From Flavobacterium sp. N502540 (GTDB lineage Bacteria > Bacteroidota > Bacteroidia > Flavobacteriales > Flavobacteriaceae), in assembly GCF_025947365.1 (NCBI RefSeq), contig NZ_CP110012.1, positions 4,836,001-4,900,000 of the forward strand: a stretch of DNA of 64,000 nucleotides, read 5' to 3'. The first letter of the stretch is position 1; every line of letters begins with the position of its first letter. The notes under the pieces are model-generated. The model was not told the DNA's origin. It ran no database searches and worked only from the letters and a program-made list of their open reading frames with translations. Positions 17,556 through 26,700 of the stretch are shown here, piece by piece. The position numbers and the translations under genes are program-made.

Positions 17556-18272
17556 TTAATGTTTTATTACTAAGTCAATTAATGTTCCAACAAGCAAAAT
17601 GGCTAATGAAAATGTCATCATCCCAAAAATGTAGGCCAAAAAGGCTTTAACATAAGAAGATGCTTTTCCTCTGTCATAAAACTGTCCAATAGCCCAAGTT
17701 GAATACATAAATGCCACAATTCCGGCAAATTGCATTATATTTAAATTTGTCAAACCGTAAACAAGTCCAAAAATAGCATAAATTAACATCCCAATTCCCA
17801 TTACGAAACAGAGAAGAATTAATATTTCAAATATGTTATAATCTCGTTTTCTGAAAAATAGTTTTGTCCACAATGCAATAAATATTCCCATCATTATATT
17901 GGAATACCCTAAATTCATCTGAACCCATTTTGAGATCGTACTTGTTGACGTTTTTTGACTGTCAAGGTAATTAATATAACCATCCTGGAAATGAAAAAAA
18001 TGATTGCTTATGGAATAAATTAAAGAACTAACAATAATAAAAATGATAGGTTTAACCAATCGGCTTCTGTTTTCAGTAAGGTAATTTCTGATATTTTGTC
18101 CCGGATTTGTTATAAGTTCTTTAATCGTATACAATATTCCACGTTCAAAATGCAAAACGTGTTCAATTTCGTGAACGATATAATGTCCGTTAATCCTTTT
18201 GAGTACTTTTGGCTGCCCACAGTCTGGACAAAAATTAGAATATACTTCGGTGTTACAGTTTAGGCAGTTCAT
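17556..18272 (-). CDS. DUF3667 zinc-ribbon membrane protein
   Basis: 238 residues from the ATG at 18272. The frame can be opened at a TTG at 18284, but the ATG before the ribbon is preferred. The N-terminal zinc ribbon is CLNCNTEVYSNFCPDCGQPK (four Cys), then ITGHYIVHEIEHVLHFE-like segment and the family feature TIKELITNPGQNIRNYLTENRSRLVKPI, then about five transmembrane segments. This arrangement defines DUF3667, a Bacteroidota inner-membrane family of unknown role. It is monocistronic and convergent with the kinase gene. Confidence 0.88.
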   Translation of the reverse strand: MNCLNCNTEVYSNFCPDCGQPKVLKRINGHYIVHEIEHVLHFERGILYTIKELITNPGQNIRNYLTENRSRLVKPIIFIIVSSLIYSISNHFFHFQDGYINYLDSQKTSTSTISKWVQMNLGYSNIMMGIFIALWTKLFFRKRDYNIFEILILLCFVMGIGMLIYAIFGLVYGLTNLNIMQFAGIVAFMYSTWAIGQFYDRGKASSYVKAFLAYIFGMMTFSLAILLVGTLIDLVIKH

Positions 18273-18417
18273 TTTTTTGGTCAAATATTTTGGTCAATTT
18301 TTTTATTTGTAGTCAGTTTGATAAAATGGTCGCTAACTTGTTTATACCCCCTCATAAAATATTATCAATACCTCTTAACAGGGCAGATTTTTAGCAACTG
18401 ATGTCAGTCTTTATTTT

Positions 18418-18733
18418 TTAAACGGAGCTAAAATACAAAAAAAGCCAATATTCATAACATTGACATTTGTTGATTAATTTATAGGTTTTAGAATTGCGAA
18501 ATAAAAGCCCATTATCATAACTCAATCTGATCTTCCTTAAGTGATCCTTATACTGATAAACATATTTATAAGCCAATTCACCAGCATTTGATTTACCTGC
18601 TAATAACGCCGCTAAGTAAACAGTCCAGTAATGACCATCAACCTCATAATTACCATTAGGGTCAACAAATGTGGTCAATGTTCATCCAACGACCAAGTGC
18701 AGGGTCATAATTACGTGCTCCATAATCAGTACC
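18418..18733 (-). pseudogene. Decayed RHS cassette remnants
   Basis: Starting directly after the stop of the 108-aa gene, and in its frame, the minus strand reads GTDYGARNYDPALGRWMNID, the end of an RHS core, then a stop. In another frame it reads DPNGNYEVDGHYWTVYLAAL (start of a variable tip) and then KYVYQYKDHLRKIRLSY, the start of another RHS core with two changes from the usual GNIRLSY. The order (tip before core) and the frame breaks show at least two truncated cassettes joined together. It probably yields no functional product and marks the oldest, distal end of the cassette train. Confidence 0.7.
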
Positions 18734-19060
18734 TTACAAGAACTCTTCGGAGAGCTGGGATGTGATCTTAAGAATTCCAATTCTCTCTTCTCCTCTAAAA
18801 ACAGGGTAAACACCTCCAATTCTAACAATGTCTTTTATTAAATCAAACATTGTAAAAGCTAAAAAGACATTAAAAGGATCAAGATATTTCGCATCTTGAG
18901 GACATTCAATTTTATAAACAAAACTATAATGCTTTGTTCCAATTTCAGCAAAAAACCAATTTACTTTATCATCTTTTGGCCTTGACTGTTCTCCTAAAAG
19001 TTTACTTCTTTTAAGATCTAATTCACCAATAAAATTATATTTTCTATTTTCAGTAAGCAT
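18734..19060 (-). CDS. Candidate immunity protein for the ART-like RHS tip
   Basis: 108 residues, ATG at 19060, 8 bp after the stop of the RHS tip gene at 19069. No signal peptide or membrane segment; predicted cytoplasmic mixed alpha/beta protein (YNFIGELDLKRSKLLGEQSR ... FNVFLAFTMFDLIKDIVRIG ... YPVFRGEERIGILKITSQ). No family is recognised. Its position straight after a toxin-like tip, and its lack of similarity to the lipoproteins that follow the other cassettes, support an immunity role for a cytoplasm-acting toxin. That is inference from polymorphic toxin gene order. Confidence 0.65.
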   Translation of the reverse strand: MLTENRKYNFIGELDLKRSKLLGEQSRPKDDKVNWFFAEIGTKHYSFVYKIECPQDAKYLDPFNVFLAFTMFDLIKDIVRIGGVYPVFRGEERIGILKITSQLSEEFL

Positions 19061-19068
19061 AAATATTG

Positions 19069-19848
19069 TTATTTAGGAATAATATATGGTAAAGTTTCAG
19101 CTGGAAAAACAAATGCTCCAATATCAATATGTGGAAACCAATATTGACTAGCATCGACTGGACTTTTGACTGTTGCTTCTATGATTGAATATCCATTTGG
19201 ATACAATCCTTTACCATACCAATGAGCATCTTGTAGTGATTGTGCAAAATATTTAGATTCTAATACTCCCGCTTCAAATGAAAATTTTCCTGTACTATTA
19301 ATAATGCCTCTTTCTGTTGCATCAACTGCTCTAAAAACACTAGTACCAGCTATTTTTGTTGTACCAAGCAATGCTCCTAAAAAAGGCTTCAGAACAGCAC
19401 TCATAGGAAAAATAGGTGAACTAAATTCCATTGACTCCGAATTACCAGTAGCCATTTTCCAACCCTTAAAACCATAACCTCTTAATTTTCCGCCATTACT
19501 ACCAAATTCTCCTTGCGAAATATTTTTTAACTTGACAGAAGTTGAAGATATGATCTTTCCACCTTTACCATATAAATAATCAGTTGTATCACCTCCTTTA
19601 TTATTTACTTGATTACCTTTTTCATCATATCCATTATCATCCATATGACTTGCAATAGCTACATCTGCATCTACTGTTTTTCCAGTATCTTTATTTTTAT
19701 ACTGTTTTTCATCCCAATCATAATAATTTCCTGATTGCCCTGCTTCTGCTTTCATTCCATTAGGATCATTAAAATATACAGGATTATTAAGAGCGTAAGT
19801 GTATGGAGAAAAACGTCTCGATACTTCAACCAACGGGTCAATCTTCAT
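19069..19848 (-). CDS. Orphan RHS C-terminal cassette with ADP-ribosyltransferase-like tip
   Basis: The RHS-core frame is open from 19944 (KYKYNNKELQDELNLNVYDY... GRWMKIDPL...), immediately after and in frame with the stop of the lipoprotein gene at 19945. The first ATG is at 19848, giving 259 residues. Core residues end at YALNNPVYFNDPNGM. A spacer (about 32-155) leads to a tip at about 165-259: FRAVDATERGIINSTGKFSF...LESKYFAQSLQDAHWYGKG...YSIIEATV...FVFPAETLPYI. The order Arg (FRA), a middle aromatic/KYF segment and a late acidic PAET resembles ADP-ribosyltransferase-fold toxins. That is a by-eye judgement. It lacks an export signal and full core, so it is probably a silent or stored tip followed by its 108-aa partner. 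Confidence 0.7.
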   Translation of the reverse strand: MKIDPLVEVSRRFSPYTYALNNPVYFNDPNGMKAEAGQSGNYYDWDEKQYKNKDTGKTVDADVAIASHMDDNGYDEKGNQVNNKGGDTTDYLYGKGGKIISSTSVKLKNISQGEFGSNGGKLRGYGFKGWKMATGNSESMEFSSPIFPMSAVLKPFLGALLGTTKIAGTSVFRAVDATERGIINSTGKFSFEAGVLESKYFAQSLQDAHWYGKGLYPNGYSIIEATVKSPVDASQYWFPHIDIGAFVFPAETLPYIIPK

Positions 19849-19944
19849 CCAACGACCAAGTGCAGGGTCATAATTCCTTGCGCCATAATCGTAAACATTC
19901 AGGTTTAACTCGTCTTGAAGCTCTTTATTATTGTACTTATATTT

Positions 19945-20439
19945 TTAATCAACGACATAGACCTCTTTCGAGAATAAACAATCACTGGTTCTTAAGATCA
20001 TTTTGTCTTGTGGTATATTCTTTTGTGCTTTCAAAAATTTATGATCGCGTATGACTATATTTAGCATTTGCTTACCTTTTTTTTCAAAAACGGCCTTAAA
20101 CTCAAATTTACCTGTATTTAATGAATCAACATAGGATAATAAACGATTATTATTTACTTCATCATAATCGGCCAATTCTTTATTTACATTAGTTGATAAT
20201 AGAAGTACTAAAAACCTGCTGCTAGTTATAACAGAATCAACATTACTCACATCATATTGAAGTTTACCGTCAATAACTTTATTTACTTTTACTGTATCAG
20301 GAAAACTACAAAATAAAATTTTACTTTTGCTTAAATTACTTTTTAAATCTTGATTTGGATTTTCTTCTTTCTTGTTATTACATGAAGTTATAAGCAATAC
20401 GGTAACTGCAAAGCTAATTATCTTAAAAATCCGTTCCAT
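19945..20439 (-). CDS. RHS-associated lipoprotein, paralogue 1 (divergent)
   Basis: 164 residues from the ATG at 20439. The frame opens earlier at 20490, but the lipoprotein signal MERIFKIISFAVTVLLITSC starts here. It overlaps the upstream RHS cassette by 17 bp, so the two were translated as a pair. It shares CSFPDTVKVNK...GKLQYDV..VDSV with the FPDTV..N..Y.G.I.Y...DT motif of the lipoproteins at 21490 and 23176 but is otherwise divergent. The Cys is followed by NNKKEE, an acidic/Lys stretch that could act as a surface-export signal in flavobacteria (inference). It is a candidate partner or immunity protein of the cassette just upstream. Confidence 0.75.
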   Translation of the reverse strand: MERIFKIISFAVTVLLITSCNNKKEENPNQDLKSNLSKSKILFCSFPDTVKVNKVIDGKLQYDVSNVDSVITSSRFLVLLLSTNVNKELADYDEVNNNRLLSYVDSLNTGKFEFKAVFEKKGKQMLNIVIRDHKFLKAQKNIPQDKMILRTSDCLFSKEVYVVD

Positions 20440-21430
20440 ATTTTTTATTGAAATTTTTGATATCATTTTGTTGTATATTTTTAGCCTCATTAGTTACTCT
20501 TGCAGAATCTTTTTTATTGACAATAGTATCTTTAAAAAACTTAGTAGCTGATCTTGAACCGTTACCACTTGCGTCAAGTGTCACCTTGGGTACTGATATT
20601 TGAACTTCACTACTTTCTGTTTTCATTGTTGGTTCGGATTTTACTTCATCTCCGCCATCTGGACTCTTCACAAAAGGATTACTGCCATCAGGAACTACAC
20701 CGGGAACAGTTGTCGGCGGACCATAAACATCAGTTAGCCCAACTATTACACTCATATCTACTTGCGGAGTATCTCTTCCAGCCTGATCACTAACCATTCC
20801 TCCCTGTTTTCCTCCTTCGGTCGTAAAACTAACACCAAAACCAAATGCTTTTTGAGCCTTTTCAGCCTTTCCTATTTTAATATCAGGTGTTATTTTATCT
20901 AACATAATACTAGCTTTATGAGAAAGAATATTTCTAGTATTTGAGACAACAGTACTTACTTTATTGACAACATAATTTTTAACTGCTGTAGTAGCTCTAT
21001 TAATTAAACCTGTAATTGGATTATCTGGCCACATACCATCAGGGTCAATAAAATACACTGGATTATCAAAGGCATAGGCATATGGTGACCATCTACGACC
21101 TTTTTCCGCCAACGGGTCAATCTGCCAAAATCTTGGTGCATCGGGAGTATAAATTCTTGCTCCATAATCATAAGTATTCAATCCCAACTCATCCTGAAGC
21201 TCCTTGCCGTTGTACTCATACTTATTACTCGTAGCTACATAATCATTATACTCCTTGTGTTTCAGTCCAAAAGGGCAATAATTATTCTCGTCAATAATAG
21301 TAAAAACTTGCGTTGCCGGATTTTTAGCATAACTCAATCGTATGTTACCTAAATGGTCTTTGTACTAGTACACATATTTATAAGAACCTGCGGAAGGCTC
21401 TACATAACCTTCGGCAGTTGGAGCGAAGTC
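20423..21430 (-). pseudogene. Displaced RHS core/C-terminal cassette with an in-frame stop
   Basis: The RHS-core frame can be read from about 21430 (DFAPTAEGYVEPSAGSYKY) but contains TAG at 21365-21367 exactly where the intact copy has CAG (VYQYKDHL becomes VY*YKDHL). Translation could restart only at a TTG at 21337, giving 304 residues. The core continues through YNGKELQDELGLNTYDYGAR to YAFDNPVYFIDPDGM, followed by a variable region of about 190 residues rich in Val, Lys, Pro and Thr. Its last 60 residues (KFFKDTIVNKKDSARVTNE...) loosely match the ends of the two other lipoprotein-linked cassettes. It overlaps the lipoprotein gene start by 17 bp. Confidence 0.7.
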
Positions 21431-21489
21431 ACAGACCTTGGCACAGCAGCTACACTTTGCGGAACAGGGGCATCGGGAGAACACTATCT

Positions 21490-21987
21490 TTATTTTTCTC
21501 TTATCACAAAAACTTTATGAGTAGCCCTAAATTCATTACTTATAATTCTAATTCTTTTTTCTTGTTTTCCATTTATTATTTCTTTAGTGTCTATCCAGAC
21601 TTCGTCTTTAATAATACCATCAATATAATTTATTCCTAATTTATCAAATTTTGTAAATAATGGAATACTAATATTTGACCTAGCAAACATTGTATCTTTT
21701 GTACTTTTTTTTAAATTATTTTCATCATTTGTCAGTACTTGTGTTTTAATAAAGCTATACTCAATCATTCTCCCTTTTTTATTTATAACTTTATTCAAAA
21801 CAGTTGTTACTGTATCAAAATCTCCTCTAAAATTAATATTTCCTTCATAATATTTATTTACTACGACTGTATCAGGAAAATTGAAAGAAAATCTTGCATG
21901 AACAATTTTTTGAGATTTGTCATCTTCTTTTTTACAAGAAACTACACAAAAACAAATTATAAAAAAGACTAAATTGATTCTCTTCAT
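21490..21987 (-). CDS. RHS-associated lipoprotein, paralogue 2
   Basis: 165 residues, ATG at 21987, 4 bp after the stop of the RHS cassette at 21992. Lipobox CVVSC followed by KKEDDK, which resembles a flavobacterial surface lipoprotein export signal. It shares with paralogue 3 (23176-23694) FNFPDTVVVNKYYEGNINFR..FDTVT, FDKLGINYIDGIIKDEV, and the ending RIISNEFRATHKVFVI. The mature protein is beta-rich and anchored in the envelope. Strict pairing with an RHS C-terminus suggests a cognate partner, either immunity on the cell surface or periplasm, or an anchor/chaperone for the tip. Confidence 0.85.
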   Translation of the reverse strand: MKRINLVFFIICFCVVSCKKEDDKSQKIVHARFSFNFPDTVVVNKYYEGNINFRGDFDTVTTVLNKVINKKGRMIEYSFIKTQVLTNDENNLKKSTKDTMFARSNISIPLFTKFDKLGINYIDGIIKDEVWIDTKEIINGKQEKRIRIISNEFRATHKVFVIREK

Positions 21988-21991
21988 GATA

Positions 21992-23056
21992 TTAATGATT
22001 TTGTTTGTATATTAAAGTTTTCCTCTGTGCTTCTTGCATTTTTGCTTTATAATTTTGCTTATTTAAAGTATTAATCATTGCAGAATCTGAAGGTAAAACA
22101 GATGTATCTCTAGGTTTTCCTACATGAACTTGCGAATCATTTCCTCTTATAGGGTCAGTTGTTGAATAATTTTGAATCTGCATATTTATCATTTCCGGAC
22201 TCGTTGACATTGTACTTTCAGTTGTTGATTCCTTTTTAGAATCACCATATTTAAGACTAATACCTATACTCATAGTTAAAGGATTTGCCATTAAACCATC
22301 CATTAAAAGGCTTCCAAGCATTTGACCTAAATCTAATAAAGTACCTTGATCACCTGTATCGGCTTGTATTGAACCAGATCCTCGATCGCTTCCCAAATCT
22401 CCACTTCCTGCCACGGCATCTCCACCAACTCCAAAAATTCTTAAACCATCGCTCGATGCATCATAATTATCTGATGATAATATACTCCCATCCGCATTAT
22501 AATTAAGATCATAGTTACCTGCATCATTAGAAACTTTTTCAGTGTGAGTTGCTCCAATATATTTTTCTCCACTTTTTAATTGAGTTAGCAAATTCCCACT
22601 ATTAAGATTAGGGTCAAAAACCATATTTCCATTTGCGTCTTTTTTCCAATCATAAGGAGCCATTCCATCAGGATCAATAAATCTTAATGGATTATCAAAA
22701 CAATAATTATACGGAGACCATCTTCTCATTTTTTCAGCTAAAGGATCTATCGTAGTCCAACCAACTCTTGCAGGATCATATAATCTCGAACCATAATCGT
22801 AGAAGTTAAGCCCCAGCTCGTCTTGCAATTCCTTTCCATTGTACTTATACTTATTACTCGTAGCTACATAATCATTATATCCCTTGTGTTTCAATCCAAA
22901 AGGATAATAATTATTCTCATCAATAATGGTAAGAACTTGCGTTGCCGGATTTTTAGCATAACTCAATCGTATGTTACCCAAATGATCTTTGTATTGGTAA
23001 ACATACTTTTTATCTATGTTATCATAATACCCTTCAGCCGTTGGAAAAAACTCCAA
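21992..23056 (-). CDS. Displaced RHS core/C-terminal cassette, near-duplicate of the full RHS 3' end
   Basis: 354 residues from a TTG at 23056; no ATG in a suitable place. The core (KKYVYQYKDHLGNIRLSY...DPLAEKMRRWSPYNYCFDNPLRFIDPDGM) and the following Asp/Gly/Asn-rich spacer are almost identical to the full RHS protein at 23706-27218. Only the last 65 or so residues differ (NYSTTDPIRGNDSQVHVGKP...). Upstream in frame, about 23057-23130, reads LGFFSVFTAQSANQAVPSRP, which looks like the end of a signal peptide, suggesting that an entire RHS gene lost its middle. It is followed after 4 bp by its own lipoprotein. Confidence 0.7.
   Translation of the reverse strand: MEFFPTAEGYYDNIDKKYVYQYKDHLGNIRLSYAKNPATQVLTIIDENNYYPFGLKHKGYNDYVATSNKYKYNGKELQDELGLNFYDYGSRLYDPARVGWTTIDPLAEKMRRWSPYNYCFDNPLRFIDPDGMAPYDWKKDANGNMVFDPNLNSGNLLTQLKSGEKYIGATHTEKVSNDAGNYDLNYNADGSILSSDNYDASSDGLRIFGVGGDAVAGSGDLGSDRGSGSIQADTGDQGTLLDLGQMLGSLLMDGLMANPLTMSIGISLKYGDSKKESTTESTMSTSPEMINMQIQNYSTTDPIRGNDSQVHVGKPRDTSVLPSDSAMINTLNKQNYKAKMQEAQRKTLIYKQNH
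22216..23010. repeat. 795-bp RHS repeat, displaced copy
   Basis: Matches 23921-24715 at a constant offset of 1,705 bp with only scattered single-base differences. It covers the RHS core from KYVYQYKDHLG to the shared spacer end LKYGDSKKESTTE. Similarity stops sharply at both sides, at the tip boundary (22216) and before the KYVY segment (23010). Confidence 0.9.
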
Positions 23057-23175
23057 AGTTGGTCGCGACGGAACAGCCTGATTTGCTGACTGGGCTGTGA
23101 AAACACTAAAAAAGCCTAGTCTCCGCTGGTGAATCTACAACAGAATCAAGAGCAAAGTCCTAGACATTCATCAGT

Positions 23176-23694
23176 TTAAAGGTTTGACTTTGGTTCGGGT
23201 CTGTTAATTACTATAACTTTATGATTTACCCTAAACTCATTTGTAATAATTCGAGTCATAGGTTTCCCATATTTATCTGTCCCTCCACCTTCTATACTTA
23301 CTTGATCAGTAATTATTCCATCAATATAATTAACCCCAAGTTTATTAAAAAAAATATTGTATAATGGAATTATTCTATTATTTTCAGAAGTAAATGTATC
23401 AGTTACAATTTTCTTTAAATAATCTTCATTATAACTAATATTATCTGTCCTTAAAAAAGCAAAATCTATAAATCTATATTTTTTGGGATCATTTAAACTT
23501 ACAGTAATAGTATCTAAGGCATTTCTATAATTTATTTTCCCGTTGTATGAACTATTACGATAAACCGTATCCGGGAAATTTATATTTACATAAAAACTTT
23601 TCTCTTTATCTAACTTTATGTCATTGGAATCTTTTTTACAAGATGTTAGACAAATTAGAAAACTTAATAACAAAATATTTTTGGTTCTTTTCAT
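23176..23694 (-). CDS. RHS-associated lipoprotein, paralogue 3 (partner of the intact RHS gene)
   Basis: 172 residues from the ATG at 23694; a TTG at 23709 overlapping the RHS stop is possible but would spoil the signal peptide. Signal and lipobox: MKRTKNILLLSFLICLTSC, then KKDSND. The motifs INFPDTVYRNSSYNGKINYR..LDTITV, FNKLGVNYIDGIITDQV and RIITNEFRVNHKVIVI are shared with paralogue 2. It starts 11 bp after the full-length RHS gene, so it is the currently active partner. Function is unknown; a lipid-anchored immunity or tip-binding protein is inferred from position. Confidence 0.85.
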   Translation of the reverse strand: MKRTKNILLLSFLICLTSCKKDSNDIKLDKEKSFYVNINFPDTVYRNSSYNGKINYRNALDTITVSLNDPKKYRFIDFAFLRTDNISYNEDYLKKIVTDTFTSENNRIIPLYNIFFNKLGVNYIDGIITDQVSIEGGGTDKYGKPMTRIITNEFRVNHKVIVINRPEPKSNL

Positions 23695-23705
23695 AACTAA
23701 AATTT

Positions 23706-26700
23706 TCAAAATCCTTTCACTGTATTAAGAGAATCGGATTTTTGTTGTTCACGTTTAAAATTCCTTTTATTAATTTCATTAATGCTTCGTACTTGTGACG
23801 GATATACCAAAGTATCATGTGAGCCAACTTTACTTACACTCGACTTATTGTTTGGAATATCTGAAACTGAATAATGTTGTAATGACATTGTGACTTTTTC
23901 AGGTGCGGATGGAGTCGTTGTTTCAGTTGTCGATTCCTTTTTAGAATCACCATACTTAAGACTAATACCTATACTCATAGTTAAAGGATTTGCCATTAAA
24001 CCATCCATTAAAAGACTTCCAAGCATTTGACCTAAATCTAATAAAGTACCTTGATCACCTGTATCGGCTTGTATTGAACCAGATCCTCGATCGCTTCCCA
24101 AATCTCCACTTCCTGCCACGGCATCTCCACCAACTCCAAAAATTCTTAAACCATCGCTCGATGCATCATAATTATCTGATGATAATATACTCCCATCCGC
24201 ATTATAATTAAGATCATAGTTACCTGCATCATTAGAAACTTTTTCAGTGTGAGTTGCTCCAATATATTTTTCTCCACTTTTTAATTGAGTTAGCAAATTC
24301 CCACTATTAAGATTAGGGTCAAAAACCATATTTCCATTTGCGTCTTTTTTCCAATCATAAGGAGCCATTCCATCAGGATCAATAAATCTTAATGGATTAT
24401 CAAAACAATAATTATACGGAGACCATCTTCTCATTTTTTCAGCTAAAGGATCTATCGTAGTCCAACCAACTCTTGCAGGATCATATAATCTCGAACCATA
24501 ATCGTAGAAGTTAAGCCCCAGCTCGTCTTGCAATTCCTTTCCATTATACTTATACTTATTACTCGTAGCTACATAATCATTATACCCCTTGTGTTTTAAT
24601 CCAAAAGGGTAATAATTATTTTCGTCAATAATTTCAAGAACTTGCGTAACCGGATTTTTAGCATAACTCAATCGTATATTACCCAAATGATCTTTGTACT
24701 GGTACACATATTTATAAGAACCTGCGGAAGGCTCTACATAACCCTCGGCAGTTGGGAAAAACTTCAGTACTCCATAATATCCTCCACCTGGTCTTTTACA
24801 TTTATTGGCCATACTTTCGTATTGGAATCCTCCTAAATAGTCTGTAATGGTAGTGATACAAGTACCTTTATTGACCGTTTTACTCAGTTTTACGCCATTT
24901 GCATTGTAAATGTACTCAATATTTCCAGTGGTCGCAAAAGTAATTTTTACGGGTAAATTCAAATGGTTGTAAGTGACAGAAGTGATGTTTTTGTTTTTAT
25001 CGGTAATCATATTTCCATTAGCGTCATAAGTAAAATCATCATCTGCTTTATTACCATCTTTAAAGCCTTCGCTATCATTTCCGGCAGGACCGTCGGTTAC
25101 TTTGGTTAATTGATTCGAGTTTTCATTCAGATATCCATAAGTTAAATCATCGGTCTGAAAAACAATAGACGGAGCGTCACTAGCTCCATATCGCTGCAGG
25201 AATTTAATGTTTCCGTTTTTATCGTAACTTAAACTTTCGTTATAGGCCCCTGAAATCGGAATGGCATCGTTTGGCTTGCTGTAAATGGCATTAGTTAAAC
25301 GATTCAGATTGTCGTACTGATAGCCATAAGAACGCTTGGTAAGATCTGTGTTGGTCTTCCAATAGGTTTCTGAAATATTTCCATTATACAAGGCCTGAAC
25401 CTGTGAGTTGCCTGGTTGTTTGTCGTAATTAATCTTAAAAGCAAACAAATCCAACGGATCTGTGTCTTGCTGTAGGTTTTCAACATTGTTGATTCCGGTG
25501 AGCCAACCTCTGACGTTGTAGCTATAATATACTCTCTGTAAAGGACTTGCTGTGTTGTTTCCAACATTTTTAACGATCAATTGTCCTAAGTCATCATAAG
25601 TGTTCTCTGCTAAAAGTTCTACTGTTCCTCCATTGATTTGATGCGTGTGAGTCAGCAAACGATCTTGTGGCGAGTAGGTATATTCCTCTCTTATGGTGAG
25701 CTCGGTATCTCCTGAGGTACGTTTATGTTTGGTGATGGTATAGAGTGACTTTCCAATAAAATCAAGTTTGCTGTCGATATTGGTATAACCGCTTAGATAA
25801 TTTTGAGTTCGTGTACTTATTGCTCTGGCTTTTCTATCATAAAAAGTAGTAGTAGTTTCTCCCAATGTTTCTGATGCCATTGTTAGGGCTCTTGTCCAGC
25901 TTCCGATCACCAGACCTTTGGCATTGTCTAAGACAGGCTGCTCTTCGATGGTTACGGGTTTGGTCGCAGCATTAGGAAAAGCATAGTCGTCATAATAGGT
26001 AACCGTTAAGAGTTTAAAGTTCGTTGGAGCAATGTTATTGCTGTAGTATACCGGTATATCGTCTATGGTTCCTGAACTTTGTTTCGTTTCAAATAAAACG
26101 GCAGCAGTATTTTGGGCATCCTGTAATGCCTTTCTGGTAGCTGAATTTGAGGTTTGACTGCTCCAGCCGGTATAAACAGGTCTGCTGAAGGCGTCATATT
26201 TGGTAATGAGCCAGCCTTCGGCGGTTTCATCTTTAAAAGGCGAAAAAGCCGGTCCGGTTGCTACAAGGCGATCGAGTTTGTCATAGACTATAAACTCCCA
26301 TTGTTTACCGGGCAGTTTTTTCTCGACCAGACGATTGCGATAATCGTATTTGTACTGGTAACATAAACCGTTTAAAACATCATCATTAACCGCACCCGTT
26401 ACTTTTGGCGGCATTACATAAGTCAGATTGCCATAAATATCGTAAACGTAGTACGTATCGTGTCGGTTGCCTGAATTGTAGGTTCTTTTAAGAATGATTT
26501 GTCCTTCCGTGTTTTTAAATTCTACTGTAGAGCCTGATGACTCACTTGGGTTTGCTGTTGTATTCTCGTCGTAGGTCACTGTTTTATACAATTTCCCTTC
26601 AGCATACGTTCCTTCATCTAAAAAACTAATGTCGTACAATCCTAAGCCTGCCTGCCAAATAGCATTGGCTTTGTACTTTTTTACGGCATCGGCAGTAGTA

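Noticed and set aside
18285..18417. Gene or regulatory element after the DUF3667 gene
   Set aside because: Only AT-rich sequence with no ORF, hairpin or consensus promoter.
22285..24211. Two matching 73-codon plus-strand ORFs at 22285 and 23990
   Set aside because: They mirror each other only because they are opposite-strand shadows of the duplicated RHS segment.
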